Assembly (NCBI RefSeq): GCF_014805625.2
Contig: NW_023998456.1
Coordinates: forward strand, 1,408,204-1,472,203
DNA: 64,000 bases
Direction of reading: 5' to 3'
Source: Glossina fuscipes
Lineage: Eukaryota > Arthropoda > Insecta > Diptera > Glossinidae
The notes beneath the pieces are model-generated. The model was not told the origin of the DNA and did not search any database. It saw only the letters and a list, made by a program, of their open reading frames with translations. The position numbers and the translations under genes were made by a program. This document shows, piece after piece, positions 1-13,480 of the stretch (positions are counted from its first letter, which is position 1; every line of letters starts with the position of its first letter).

Positions 1-181
1 ATGGAAGTTCAGTATTCTCAGCATTCGAAGATTTCGCTTCTAAACGCATTACATTAACAAGCCCTGCAGCGGCATCAGAGACTTCAACTTCTTCTGCTCC
101 ACATTCGATGGCATCTTCTGTAGCTAACTCCTCAATATTTTTTGATGAAACTAAACGCTCCTTACTGACGCTTGCTGCTGT
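1..181 (-). pseudogene. Possible TACO1/YebC-family fragment, cut by window edge
   Basis: On the minus strand an open frame of about 60 codons runs from just after a TGA (182-184) off the left edge. It contains the stretch AIECGAEEVEV, which resembles the segment AxEAGAEDVE typical of YebC/TACO1 proteins. In animals TACO1 is a mitochondrial translational activator of COX1. After that core the similarity fades. No YebC amino-terminal domain is recognisable in the following 1 kb, where it would lie on this strand. It could be a single exon of a gene whose other exons are distant, or a decayed copy. The assignment rests on one short motif and is tentative. Confidence 0.35.
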
Positions 182-1171
182 TCATGTGAATAACCTTTTT
201 CAAACATAGAAGTGTGCCTAAAGAATTTTCAAATTCAACTGGTACGAACTTAATTCAACAACAACGCTCGAAACGAGCGTCATTTTGAATAAAAATGTCA
301 TCGGCACCAGAAGAGAGTAAGATTTATAATTTTTTTATAAACTTTAAAAATAAATTTAATTTAATAATAAATTTTTTTTTATAGCCAAAAAAAAAAAACC
401 AGTGACGAGGGCTGCAGTTCTAACTCCACCTCACGTTTCTCGTTTTTACAAGCATTTAAAGCCATACATGAGATTGTGAAAAATTCACTTGTATGCCGTT
501 TAATTTCTACTCTGGCTGTGTCCTCTTTACAGAACTCAGAAACTTACTCTGCAACTTAAATTAGAATGTGCACAGAGTTGCTTGCAATTAATTAATTAAT
601 TATTTCTCTGGCGAAATTAATAATAATAATAATAGATTTTTTGTAGACTTCATTATGGAAACGTTATTGTTCTTGGGTAGATTTAACATTCTTTTCCTTT
701 TGTTGTTCAAAGCCCAATTTCGGCCAAGGTGTTGCTTCCATTAATTGATTTTCCATGCGGCATCCAAGATATTATTTCGCTTCCCGTCGGCACTTGGAAT
801 TTTGATCCTCGTTGCGGTTTAAGCAACTCATATAAAGTAGGTAATATTTTTTGCACAAGCTTCCTCTTTCCGGCGGTACAGGTGTGAATTTTGTTTTCTT
901 TACGCGCTTCATCACGAGATTAAGTTTGTATAACGTTTTTGTTAATTTATTATTTATTTATTTTTTTTTTGGATTGCTGGGTAGAGAGTTTTGGCAAGTT
1001 TTTGTTTATTCACTTATTTTACACACTTCACAGTGTTTGGTTTGCAATCAGCAGTGTAGAAGACAATAGCTATTTTAAAGGAAAGATAGAAAACTTTTAT
1101 GCAATGGAAAAAATAGTTATTTTCCTCTTAAAATCATACAATTTGTGAACACAACGGTTTGCATAACATAT
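182..1171. other. No gene recognised
   Basis: AT-rich DNA with homopolymer runs near 360-400 and 955-970. The short open frames here have no recognisable motif. Confidence 0.5.
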
Positions 1172-1785
1172 CTATGAAATTCGAAATTCCTTGAATTCCT
1201 CCTCCTTCATTTGTATGGACCGTCTTTGAATGCTCACCAATTCCTTCACCGCTTCTATCAAAGACTTGTGATACTCTCCATTTTTTTGGAAAAGGCTTCT
1301 TATGCTTATACTAGCATTATCAAAATCGAGAGTTGCGCCCTGTGTTTTGCCCGCTATATCCCACGTCGGACCTATCGACGAAGTGGTTGAACAACTCTTC
1401 TCATCCAAATCGAATGATTGCGCATCATCCACACTCATCACGGAGGCCTCCAATCCTGCTGCTTTGATTATTTGCTCTTCCGCGAAGGTTAAAGGGATTT
1501 CAACGAAAGCTCCGCTTCCAGTTTGTCCTTTCGATCCCTTATTACAGCCCAATTTTTTTTTAATAAAGTACTTTTGGTCCCTAAAAACCTACAAAAACAG
1601 ACTTGCCAAAAATAACATTACGAATGTGAATATATATATAATAACCTTTCTCCACAGTTTAACTAGCTCTTCCCAAAGATTCGTTGCTTTCCTTGCTTGT
1701 TGTTAGGAAAATTTCGTGCTAAGTCCTTATTGTGTTCCATAAACTCCGCCATGGCTTCTTTTTGAACAACATTTATTTTATTCAT
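1172..1785 (-). pseudogene. Myb/SANT-like DNA-binding protein (zeste type), frameshifted
   Basis: Two exons are visible on the minus strand: 1646-1785 and 1172-1588, separated by a 57-bp GT-AG intron. The amino-terminal part reads as a Myb/SANT-like module: a helix with KEAMAEFMEHNKDLAR, then WEELVKLWRK, then FRDQKYFIKKKL across the intron. This matches the layout of insect zeste-type MSANT domains (W...W...K...KKKL). The carboxyl-terminal half ends in a lysine/glutamate-rich helix (residues EAVKELVSIQRRSIQMKEE), as is usual in this group. Exon 1 is 140 nt, one base away from a frame that links the start codon to exon 2. The break lies near 1675-1690, between NNKQG and KATNLW, so the copy is either a pseudogene or carries an assembly error. 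Such genes are multicopy in flies and are often tied to transposons; no specific function can be given. Confidence 0.6.
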
Positions 1786-4700
1786 ATTTTATAAATGATG
1801 TGACAATAATATTACTATGAATTCTTACATGTTTACAAAATTCGTTGCTTTTATTTTTGTTTTATTGTTAACTTGTTCTTAATAAGTGATCAAGGTTTCC
1901 CCTTCCAATTGGAGTGCCACGATTGAACACGTGTTCACATTATTTTAGAGATATTCTTTAATAGCCGATCAATACTTCTTTTAGATTTGCTAAGAATTTA
2001 TTTGTTCATTTCTCTTTGATAGTACCCTTCCATTTTATGGCAAAAGATAAAAGCATCGAAGGTAATTATTTGCTCTTCCCAACGTTTTGGAATTTCTGTC
2101 ATTAATAGAATTAGATAATCGTTATATTCATTAATTGTGCATTTCGCAATGATATTTTGCTTTATTATTATTTTTTTTTTTTGAATATATCTGTGCGACG
2201 GCAATTTTATCGTCTAATGAATTTTCGTCCGATTCCGACAAAAGTCATATACATTGTCGACAGCTGCAAAGTCTAGTCAACGCTAGAAGTTAATTGATGG
2301 CCATAAACTTAAACGCGAAACTTAGCGTCGAATTTATTCGACGTCGATAGCCAGATGTTTTCACGAAGATGATGCCAACTACCCCAACACGATTGAGTTG
2401 AAAAAGCAAATCAGTCACTTTTGAGTTAGTAGAAATCAAAGATTTGTTTTAAGACATATGCAATCTTTTGGAAAGAATTTCGTATTGTTATGAAGCAAAA
2501 TTTTTTAAAGAAAAGCGAAATAAATTATTCAACACTTAAAGCTGATAAGATTTACCTTAATATCGAAAACGAAGAATATCGGAGTTGCTTTTGTTTTACT
2601 TAAAACATCTGGCAAAATTTATAATGCTTGACAAGCATAATAAGAAATTGCAACTCTGTTGTTAAATGCATTTTCTAAATAATTTTCGACCCGACTTTAT
2701 CTTCGGTAACGCGTAAAGAAAATTTTGTACTATTTTCTTGAAGAAAAATTGATATTTACAATGATATTTCTTAACAACGAATTTCGTTAAAAGTACGGCA
2801 GTTGTTTTGCTTTTATCTGACTGCAGGGAAACGTATGAAGCTTTCCATCAACAAAGTGTTTTTCGGGCTCTCGATTCTTGATACAAAAAAACAAAAAAAG
2901 GAGACAAAATTCTAGTGACATATCGGTCGCAATGATATTTCACATATTTCAACAAACATATTTATCCTGTTTTCACTATTCGCCCTTTTTATTTTATCGT
3001 CTTAATTTTGTTTGCTGTTGTGTTTTCATTCTGCCGTGTGTATACATTCTTGGAATAGACAAACAAAGTTGCCAGACTAATTTATTAAAAACGCCGGAGT
3101 GTGTGTTCACATCGTTAACACTGTTCTAAATTTGCGCACTTAAAATAATTTTTATCAAAATTTGGGGCATAAAATATTAAAAAATTATAATGACGACTTT
3201 TGAAAATAAGAGGAAAACAATTTAAATCCATAAAAACAATAAGAGTTAAGCACATAAAGCAATTAAATACCGCATGTGAGTGCAAAAGCATGTAAAGCGA
3301 AATGAAAGATTACATGAAATCAACTGGCAACGTTGGATTTATATTGGTGGTTGTTTGTACGTTACATTTCCAATGCTACTTCTTTTCTCTACACCGTTCT
3401 TTGTTTTGTTGAATTTACTACATACTCTTGTATATTATATGATAAAATGTTCATTCTGGAAAGTTAAAGCGACGCAAGGAAAAAAGTAACGATATGTAGT
3501 CGCCATTAAGTGAAAATTATAAGAAATCAGATGTGTTAAGGATTTTATAAATAGATGATTGCTTTCAATTGAAAAATATTGGAACAATAAGTGAATGATT
3601 TAAATACAAAAACAATTTGTGCGGAAAAAGTTATAATGCATTTGTAAAAAAAAAATCAAAATATGCTATAGAATGGAAAGTAAAAAAGGTAATAGATATA
3701 CATACATAAATGCTCTATACATATATGTGTGCATGCAGGTACATATATGTATCTATTTGGCGAACAGTCCCACTAAGATGATATATTTTTCGACTCGGTT
3801 TATTAAAATATAATTCATATTTACATAATTTCAATGTATAAATCTGCATTGATAATCGTATTAGTTATTTAAAAAAAAAAAGAAAAGAACTTTTCTATCC
3901 AACTATCAGTGTTTGTTGAATATAGACTTTGAAATCAGTGCAAATATTCATTAAAGTGTGTATACGAAAAGGAAAATTCATGTAAAAATTGATTTTCATT
4001 AAGTCATATAACTTAAATTGTTTTAAAAAAGGAGTTAATTGTTTGGGACTAAAGCACAATTAAAATCAAACGTTTCAACATTTCCTTGGTTCTCTTCTAA
4101 TTACTTTACGGAGACTGTTCCCAATTGCTTAAGTTCTTTTTATAAATACAATTGTGTTCTTTTCTATGCACATCATCGAAAGATTAACAATAAATCAATG
4201 TTTGCTACTACGATCGTAAATCATTCAAATACGCATGAATACGTTATCATATTGGTATATGTATAAGCGAATATTCACTTACATGTGTTTCGCGTACAAC
4301 TTTGTTATGGAGCCCCTTATGTCATTGACGCTCAGTTAATCAATTTGATTAACATATGATTATGATTCGAACTCTCCGTTATATATGTTCTTTTAATGTT
4401 ATCTCTTTAAGGGCATCTACGTAAAATATCGCTATTTTTACGATCAAACGACTTTTTTTTATTATTAGATGGCGTTACAAATACACACAACGTGGACGGC
4501 AAATACACGGAAAAAATCAATTAACGAATGGTTTTTGTCGTAAATAATCACGCCAAAGCAAAAACTATTTGCATGAAACTAATGAAAAAATTTAAGCATT
4601 TAAAGAGCCTTTCAAAGCGAAAATGACTGACAGAAAAGAGCATACTAAAAGGTAATCGATAGGAGCTTCTCATCCATTGACTGTCGACGTGAGCCTTTAA

Positions 4701-5865
4701 AATGTGGATTCGTTAATGAAAGTTAATGGTTTATGCGTAGCAAAAGTTGTGAGCACATTGATAGGTCTTTTTGTCGTTATTGAAGGTAAAATCTTGAACA
4801 CTTAGTTTCCTTCCAAATTGTATTAAATTTGTGTGTCGGAAAGTCTTTGCGTACCTTTTGTGAAGTTTTATCAGAAACAGTTTTGATTGAATAACTGTTG
4901 AATTAAAATACATGTTTGTGAGTAAGTGTAAAGTGGCTATTACCTGACATATATAATCTGTGTATATTTAGCTCATCCGTAAGCAGGAAGTGTAAATTCG
5001 TAGAAAGATCTTATTTAGTTACCTAGACTTCATGAGAGAATAATTCTTTCAATGTTCGATTATGTCCCATATTACTTATCCTTAAGTAGAAAGATTACTT
5101 GAGCCTTGATAAAGCTCCTCTGCCTTTCAAACAAGACGTAGCTTCCTAGAAATCATAAGTTCTCACTTTTAAAATATAGTTAAAGTCATTTAAATTAAAG
5201 GCCTCGAGAAATAGTAACGCATGTGCGAGTTAAAAAAATAATGGTCCACGAGGATTTTGTATGTACGTAAATTAAAGCCACATGCGTGAGTAATTTAATA
5301 ACTGAGGTGTAAATGAGTTTCTTTCGCAATAGGTAATCTCCTATCACTGCGTTTATTACGCTAACTACATCCAACTACTAATTTAATGTCCCCGATGCAC
5401 ACAAGCACACAAGCTTGGTGACCGCTGGCCTAAAGTAAATATAAGCATATTGAAAAGCTTTTTTTTTCTTTTTGTCAAAATGTCGTCATTTTTCAATAAA
5501 TTTCTAAATGAGTTTTGAAAATACTTGTGCAATATTATAGACATGTCATATTTTGCGGGCAACAAAGTTTCTGAACTATTTTTTTAGATTGTTATATTTT
5601 ATTATCATCGTTACGTATGAATTTTAGTCGGATCGTCTAAACTATCTTTCAAAGAAATTGATCTGAAGACATGAAAGTATTGCTCAATTCGATAAATTCA
5701 CATCCGTCGATTATTACTGGCATTGGACATTCGATTTTAAAAGATCTTTAGGTTCATTAATTTCTAAGCGAACTTCTTTGATGTGTTTGTTGTTTGGATT
5801 CATTGCAGGAAAAAGATTTTTGTCTTTTTTAATGTGACGAATCACTCAAGCAATGTTCTCCATAC
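1786..5865. other. Intergenic, no gene recognised
   Basis: About 4 kb of AT-rich DNA. A near-palindrome, TCGAATTTATTCGA, occurs near 2330-2345. The open frames of 60-83 codons at 2878-3129, 3280-3489 and 4039-4266 have no recognisable domain, and their composition matches the surrounding DNA. Confidence 0.5.
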
Positions 5866-5869
5866 GTGT

Positions 5870-6075
5870 AATAAGGCGATAGGCAGAAAAGGGAGTAGTG
5901 AGTGCGAAAGACAGACAGGGCGAGACCGCAGCCTAGGGGGCACGTGTGACCAATCGGCTATACCCTTGTAGGGTGAACACTCACTCACTGTAATTACGAC
6001 AAAGTATGGTTTACCGTACTGAGATTTGAATCCGACTCTTATTTCCACGGTTACGACGCGGCAGCCCAAGAGAAT
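5870..6075 (-). repeat. tRNA-derived SINE copy
   Basis: Read on the minus strand, a Pol III B-box-like element GGATTCAAATCTC is followed by AGTACGGT near 6005-6035. The same block (B box, then CAAGTACGGT) is present at 17185-17210 on the plus strand, so these look like two copies of one tRNA-derived family. The A box is decayed here. Confidence 0.4.
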
Positions 6076-6179
6076 CATTGTTTTGCATTCAATTCATAAC
6101 TCGTATCATTTTCGTCGCAGCGCTTTGACATGTTTTGTTTTGGTTTTATGAAGTAACTGATGAAAATCTTAAATAATTT

Positions 6180-6530
6180 CTCATTTCCCGGTATATTGCG
6201 TTCAAAAAGTAAGACCAATTTTTCGCTTTTACAAATCCTCAAACTCGAACTATATTGCTTGTTAATAGTTTCGCTCGGCGAAATGAATTCATATTGCACA
6301 ACACCACGATAACCAAAGAAAACTGTTAAAATAACTTTCAATTTTGAGCGACTTTGGCGGTGATTTCCGGATCGTGGGCATAGATCCAAGTCTTGTCTTC
6401 CGTAATAATAAGTTTCACGGCCGGTTGATGGTCAGAAATCGTCTCCTCACACGCATCGTCAAATCGCAAAAAAAATACCTAAGTCAAAAACCAAGTGCAA
6501 CTCGAACACTAATGATGTTTATGGTGTGAA
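6180..6530 (-). pseudogene. mariner transposase fragment
   Basis: Minus-strand frames read DKTWIYAHDPE and then, after a frame break, KLKVILTVFFGYRGVVQYEF followed by SETINKQY. These correspond to the mariner transposase core: the first catalytic Asp region (DETWxYxYDPE, here with D-K instead of D-E) and the segment xFxDxRGxVxxEFxPxGxTxNxxxY. Stops and frameshifts lie on both sides, and no terminal repeats were found. It is a decayed copy with no coding capacity. Confidence 0.65.
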
Positions 6531-7797
6531 ATTGAATATTGATTTTACTTTTTGGTCACAGTGCTATGTATAATGGAACTACACTAGGATAGTGTCCGAA
6601 CAAATCGGAGGTTATTGCAAAAAAAGCCAGCATGGAATCTACTAACCTTATGGTGTACGATGCTGTTGTTCTCTTATAAATTCTTCTTATGATTACTGTG
6701 GGAAAAAGGTCGAGCACGGCCAGAAATCTGTGCATTAGAATTGCAAAATATTTTACCAACAGTGAGGTTATCACTTGGCTAAGCAGGACGCTTCTCAAGC
6801 TGGACTTAGGAAAGATTTGTACCACGCGTTGTATCGATGTCTGTTTCTAGCTTTTACTTTGTTTACTCTGATCATATACATAGGGAACAATCGCCGTAAA
6901 CCACCGTGCCGAGCTTTGGAATTGTTTTTCCTATGAACTGTAAATAATAATTCTTTACTAACGTTCCGTCCACAATTACGTCTGTTTTCAAAATTGCTTT
7001 GAACCCCTTAGCTGGAACAAATAAGTGAAGACAAAATGGAGTTTACGCACCAAGCAAACTTAGTTACTGTAAAGGCCCTAAATAAATGCTGTGAATTGGA
7101 TACCAAGGTCACATATATTAAAGCGTTAGATTATGCTTGCATTTGAATGCCTTGCGCGTTAAAATTATACAAGCCATATGATTCTAAGGTATGCGCGACA
7201 CACAACGCAATTAATATGCTGAATGACAGGAATTTCGGCATCGTGAAAGATCACACGCACAATCCAATCTTATCTGAACATAATTTCTTTCTTGTTTTTT
7301 CCCTTTAGAATTAAAGAAGAAATTGGTGAAATTCATTCTTAAAAAATTACATTAAGAATTCTTATTGCCAATTGGAAAGCTGAAGAAGCGAACATATATG
7401 ATGTTGAATCATATTCAATTCAAATTATTGTACCGACAACTTGACTAAGTAAAGCTTTTCGCATATGAAGTTGTTATTATTATATCTGCTACGTCTTACA
7501 AAGTCTGAGACTTAACTGAATCTAATGTTATTTTCGATTTTCTTACCTAATCGAATGAATTCTTGAATTGGTGGGTTAAGGTACTTAGTCCACCTTAATA
7601 AATGCTTTTATTTACTTTTCTATTTGTCAATTAGGTCAACTATCTAGGAACTCGTTTTATTGCTTTTGTGCTGGCATGTAAAGCAACTAAATTTCTTTAA
7701 GGCCTTGGAAGTAACCACTGATTATCTTCATGATAATATTCCTCGATTTCGCCAAAAGCCGGCTACGTTATATAACTTTCCAAAAGAATAAATTATG
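6531..7797. other. Intergenic, no gene recognised
   Basis: AT-rich sequence. The 89-codon minus-strand frame at 6556-6825 has no domain that I recognise. Confidence 0.5.
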
Positions 7798-7799
7798 TA

Positions 7800-9237
7800 C
7801 AGTGGGATGCATTAATATTTGGTTTTTATCCCAAGCAGGAATGAAATATTCACCAATTTAAAGTTATTGTCCTTACGCAGTCATCAATTCTATTAATTTG
7901 TTCTACCAGCGAAGGTGCACCAAACTGTAAGAACACTCCACAGAAACTGTTATAACGAAAACAACAATCGTTAAAACAACAACAATTCTTTAGAGACCTA
8001 AGCAAACGAAGCGTCAGCAATGTTCGAGTTTTGTAGATTTTGAATTCTAGCGAGCGCAAAAAGATTTGCAGAAAGTTTTTCCGAAATAAAGTTCGCATTA
8101 AATGAGCAACTAGGCTCATTTTGTCCAGAAAAGCCGAATGGGACGCAAAGGAAAAAATTCAACTTTAGAAAAGAGAGAAATAGTCATTAGTCATAGAACC
8201 TTTTGCACTTTAAGAAGAGTGAAGCATACAAAAAATTTACGGACATCGTCAATATGAAAATAAATGGAGTGGGGAAGATATTGTTCGCTGATGCAAAAAT
8301 GAAGGAAGAATTCATTTAATTGGGCAAATGGGCAAACCAAAGAAAGAAAGTTACTAACATGATACGATTGAACAGGCGGAATTAAGAGCAAATCCTAGAT
8401 TAAGTGCACCCAAAATTGCAACTTGGTACGATAAGAAGAACGAAGAGAGAGCTAAGACTAAACTATGCCAGAAGAAACATTTCTAAGCCTATGTCCTGGC
8501 GGAACGACATTATATCTGCTGATGAGAGCAATTATAACGTTTTTGGGACCGGTGAACAAGTGATGATTTGGCGTAAAAGAAGCGAAGAACTACGGCTACA
8601 AAACTTCAGGTCTACGGTGAAACATGGCAATGATCACGTTATGGTTTGGGGATGCATTGGAGCCAATGGATTCGGAAAATTGAGTTATTTCAGCATATTG
8701 AGGGAAACTTGTAAACAAAGGAAGGAGAAAGAAAGTTGGTCTTTTGGAAACATTCAATATCTAGTTAGTTAACGACCCTAAACGCAAGTCCCCTTTAATT
8801 CGAAATGCCGCTTATATAACTGCCTCAAAGTGCTTCATCCTCCTCCCCAATCACCAGATATGAATCCTGTGGAATGAATTAAATCACCTTTGACGAAATA
8901 GACTACAAACCAGATTAGAAGAAGGATGGAATAAGATCCCTCGTTGCCCCACAGAACAAATTGTACAAAATATGCCAAAACATTTAAGCGACTTTGCCCC
9001 ACCAACTGTTAATTGTTAATAATATTAGTGCTGGGTGCTGCTTACCGAGTACCCGCAGTTATTTAATTTTCTTATTTACTGCTTTTGTTTGTTTTTTTTT
9101 ATTATATTTTACTACTACTACTACTAACACACTACTACTACTACTACACAAACACAAACCTTCGTGTTTGGCCAATAGAGTAAGCCTGACGGGCGTTTAT
9201 TTTTTTGTCGATAGGACATTATTAATGACACTCACTG
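7800..9237 (+). mobile_element. Tc1-like DNA transposon with inverted repeats and TA duplication
   Basis: The left end reads CAGTGGGATGCATTAATA and the reverse complement of the right end reads CAGTGAGTGTCATTAATA, identical at 14 of 18 positions. Each end is flanked by TA (7798-7799 and 9238-9239), the Tc1/mariner target duplication. The roughly 1.44-kb length suits a single-gene Tc1 element, and the decayed transposase sits inside it in the plus orientation. A CTA-rich microsatellite (about 9110-9148) has grown in the 3' part. The element is fossil, not active. Confidence 0.75.
8138..9016 (+). pseudogene. Tc1 transposase pseudogene
   Basis: The frame starts with MGRKGKNSTLEKREIVI, the typical start of the Tc1 paired-like helix-turn-helix. 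After frame breaks it reads NPRLSAPKIAT, then RNISKPMSWRNDIISADESNYNVFG, where the first catalytic Asp (DES) is kept, then VKHGNDHVMVWGCIGANG. The downstream part (near 8850-8990) is again broken but keeps PSPDMNPVE-like and HL-DFAP sequence. At least four frame breaks or stops are present. The longest clean piece is 8404-8772, about 120 codons. Intact family members are about 340 residues long and catalyse cut-and-paste transposition at TA sites. Confidence 0.75.
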
Positions 9238-9239
9238 TA

Positions 9240-11430
9240 TATATGTTTGAACAGAAAAAGCCTCCAAGTCGATTTCGCGATGCCTAACTGTTATCCGCTG
9301 TAGAAATGATTTCAAATTCGCATACAATGGTTGAGAAATTACTTACTTTACATTTACGATCAGTAATTTTAAGATTCAATATTAGTGTAATTTATCCTTT
9401 TATCTGTCGTCTTGTAGCATCTTGAACTCGATACCATATATGGGGGCATGAATACATAAGTAGCACGAATTTAAACCAAAAGTTTAATCAATGTTTCTTA
9501 ACTAAATGATTAAAGGATTTTCTTGTTGCTAAAGTGGTTTAGCGCTATCGTATCGAAAATTTGTTGTTAATTTATATTTATAAAGGCACAGAGTAGCATA
9601 TGCCTTTGATTGGTTGGCAGTACCCGCTCTTGAATATGCTACGTTATTTCGGCTTATATATAGTTCTCCACTTATGAATGAAAATGGAAAATTATTTTTT
9701 ATTGGCATTTAAGACTTTACTTTTCTTCAGACGTAAATTCACCCGTTTCCAGTTTATTAATTAGGCTTAATTTTGTCGTCTAAGAAGCTATTTTTCTTCA
9801 CCTATGTTCGTCGCAAAGTGCCAGAGAAAACACTTTGCTTTGCAACTTAAAGCTTTACTTTACAAGCGAATTCTTATGTACGAAAAATAAACGCGCTTGG
9901 CCCAAGCTTACGACAGTAAGATTATATACCAAATTACTATTTTCGCCGAATTTTCGTTTGTTAAAATATTAAAAAAAATTACATTTTATTTACATAAGAA
10001 GGCTAGTCTTTTGTAAAAATGTTTATATAAGAGAGATCTCAACGAATGGTCCCATCTCATCTATATTTTCTTTAATCGTTTAGTATGTCAAAATAAGGCT
10101 TTTCGCTGAATTTTCTCATTTTTTGAGATATATTAAAAATCGCAAATTTATTGCATTGTTTCGTTTCTGATGAATTCTTCAAAATTCTACGTTATGGGAG
10201 GAAAAAAGAATGGTCCGGTTTAATCCTTTTTGAATAGCGTTTGTCCAAAACATATCTGTCATCACTAAAATATCTCGACCTATTGAATGGACAGACTTTA
10301 CTCAAATCTGGATAACGATTCTGAACTGTTTGATGTGATAAAACGTCGGCTTAGCCGAAGATCTTTCGGGTGTTGGGCGCCCAAGCCCAAGCTATAAATA
10401 GAACATAGTTCTCTAACTCGAGGCAGAATAATGGTTAATACATTATTACGTTTTCTTAATTATTCATTCTCGGATCGTCAATAACCGTTTCACAACTGCG
10501 ACACAAGCTTCCGGCAAGCCTCTTAAATATTTCAAATAACTTTAGAATTTTCTTGCCATAAGCAATTATCCATAAAATTCTCACAATGCCTGAATAAAAC
10601 CAATTTTATTGACATTGCAAGTCCCAGTGTGTGTAAGGGTCCACTGTGTCGAAATGTCATTCCATCCTTCGAATTTCCCCTATGTCCATGCCAGGAGAAA
10701 GCTCGCTAGATGTCTCATTATATATATACATTTCTCATAAGCTGAGAAAAATTCGACTTTGCTTCTTGTATAAAGGCTTACTGTTGATAACAACCCTTAT
10801 ATGAGATGGAGATCAAATTAATAGATAGATTAGAGGCATTTAATATTTACGTGAAATTATCGTTATCGATCAAATTTCATTATAAAGTATTTATATATAT
10901 ATTTTTCATAGACGAGTTCATAGAGTTCATTCCATTTCGAAAAAACCTAAGGGCGCCACGTTTTCATGTACAGCACCCTAAAAATAACTCTGGGAAGAAA
11001 TTATTATTTTCAGCTTTTCAGTTCATTGAAATGAAAGTTTATTTTATTTTATTTAGTAGGTACAGAATAATGAGGTCTTTGACAAGCGAACGAACTTAAT
11101 GCGGATAATGTCTTGGTCACACTCATCTAAGAATGCCAAATCTTGCAATGACCTATTTGAATAACGCAAACGAACACAAGCAAATTTAAGATTTGTAGCT
11201 AAGCTTCTCTTAAGTGGCAACTAAGACCTTGTTATATTAACTCTATGAAAGTTGCTTGGCAATTAATGGAAATAAGCTGGAAAGATGCCAAAGACTCCAA
11301 AGAAATATTTTCTTATTGAATAGAGGAGAGCATTGTGGTGAGATGCGGCCAACCGTTAAACACCCTACACCACTTTGTTTAATATCGTTCATTATTCATA
11401 TAATGTCTTTTGAGAATAGGGCTTGATGTG
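9240..11430. other. Intergenic, no gene recognised
   Basis: AT-rich DNA without recognisable coding sequence. Short open frames such as 10806-11099 lack any motif. Confidence 0.5.
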
Positions 11431-11439
11431 GCGAATGGC

Positions 11440-11690
11440 CGGAGAAGTGGTCCGATCTGAAGTGGTTTCAATAGCGATCGTCCTAGAGCCGAAACACATC
11501 GGTGTACCAAATTTCATCAAAACTTTTCAAACATTGCGACCTGAATGTTAGAAAACAAGAGAGACAGACAAGCTTAGATTGATACAAAAAATGATTCGGA
11601 ATGGATCGCTGTAACAAAAGACGGGTCTATCCCAAGTCCTTCTGCTTGTTGCATGTATATGGATAAACTTAATATACCCTTGTACCATAA
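11440..11690 (+). repeat. Degenerate copy of a dispersed fly repeat
   Basis: It contains CCAAATTTCATCAAAA, GAGAGACAGACAAG and AACTTAATATACCCTTGTA. From memory these resemble the tail of an interspersed repeat widespread in higher flies. Better copies lie at 13481-13780 and 21716-22440. Confidence 0.3.
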
Positions 11691-11945
11691 GTGCTGATAT
11701 AAAAATAGATTTTTGCGAGCAAGTGCACATAAATAGTGTTCGGTAAATATCTCTCGGAATTATGTTGATTGATTTTCACTGTGAGCACTTTTTTTTAATA
11801 TTTTTATTAATTAAAAGTTAAACCTGATATCCTATTGTTTCCAGCCCCCGCTATAGCATTTTTAATTAATTTGTAAACTTCTTTTTGGGATGAAAGAATA
11901 GATAATGGAACAATAATATTCGCAGAAGTCATTAAGCCTATATAC

Positions 11946-13195
11946 AGGTGGATAGAAAAGTAGATGTGTGTGTTGCTCAATGTTGGTGGAGACTAATCTT
12001 TGCCCATTTCTTCTTATTATGTATTATATTTACCACTTATTTACAAAGCAGGAGCATTTCGACATTTAAAAATGGTGTTGTTAGAATGTTGTTACTTAAA
12101 GTTAACTATAAACAAAAATATCTGATGGAGAGAGAGTAAAACATTTTTATATTTATACGAAATCTTAAAAATAACGAAATATTTTATACTTAAAAGTAAT
12201 CATTCTTATACAAGTTCATTGAGACGGTTAATAGCCGGGTTAGCCACCTTTGATTTGAACGACTGCTTCGATTCTTTTCGACATAGCTGAACACGCTTTT
12301 TGAATATTTTCCCACAATTATTTTTTTATTACCTGACCCTCATACTTCCTTAAAGGTTCTTAATAGGACCGAGATCAGGAGACTGGCATGGTCATTGAAT
12401 GATATCCAAGCTATGCTCCCGGAATCATGCTTTCTCCAAGTGGGATGAATGTTGCCGATCGTCAGCCTACTGAAATTTCTACACTAATGGCACATCATAC
12501 TAAGCATATGGTGGCATTGCAGTTTTCAACAAGGTTTTATATAGAGATATATCCATAGTGGTTTCTACGCGATGTCAGACTGACACCCACCAAGAAAATC
12601 ATCCCCATACGATAAGATATCCTGTAACTATAGTGTGGAATTTATTCCTTTTGATCAACGTACATTTCTTTCCGCGTTGTTACCAAAAAAATTGACCCTT
12701 TGCTTCGTCACTCCAAAGGATATGTCTACACTTTCTTTCGCCTTCTGGTCTGTGTCAATTTTTATTAACTTTGGTCTTCTTTCCTCTTCTTCAAATTCAC
12801 TTTTCTATGCTACCATTCCTGATAGATTGTCACCCAGCAGTTGTCGGTTAATAGTTGGGGATAATAAAATATTCTCCAATTTCATTGGAAATTGCTCTAG
12901 ACGACATGAAGGCACCTCGCTTTGCTTCGACTTACCTTTACAATCCACTCTTGCAGCAAAATATTACAAAACGCTTTGCTTTTCACAACTCTAAAAAGGA
13001 TGCACGTATTGCACTGTTCAGCTGAAAAAGTTGCTAAAGCAATATAAAAGCGATCAACTTTTTACTGCGAGACCTAGGTCAAGTGGGATTCCCGAAACTA
13101 ATGTTGAATTGTGTTGAGACATGTTTGGCTCCTTTTTGGCAATGTTATGGCTCCTTTTACAATATCTGTGGTGCAGAATTGAAAAATCCACCTCG
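11946..13195 (-). mobile_element. Second Tc1-like transposon, decayed
   Basis: Minus-strand frames read RVNFFGNNAERNVR (cognate to SKFNLFGSDGxxYVRR), then LIVWG (VMVWG), and near 12215-12290 KRIEAVVQIKGG (cognate to the Tc1 carboxyl end, RxQAVIKAKGG). The order is correct for a Tc1 transposase read from about 12970 down to 12210, with many stops. A possible left end, ACAGGTGGATAGAAAAG, lies at 11944. A weak partner with GAGGTGGAT lies near 13190. The terminal boundaries are uncertain, but the transposase relic is convincing. Confidence 0.5.
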
Positions 13196-13480
13196 CACCT
13201 ATTTCTCTATCCGTCTGTGTGTTTAGATATTAAAAGGAATACACAAATACCTTTAAAGAATATCGTTACGAAAATCACATAATTGGGAAATTCTGCAGAA
13301 AATTTTTGGAAGGTAATAAAAACAAACAAAGATTTTGAAGAATAACAAACAAAAAGCGCGCAAACCAAAGATGTCCCAAGTTTTCGTTGCTTTGTGCTCT
13401 TTGATCGGTTTGAGCCGTTTTGAAATTCTTGTGCAGTTATGGCAACGATATCCTCATATTTTACTGCGCAATTAAGTAAA

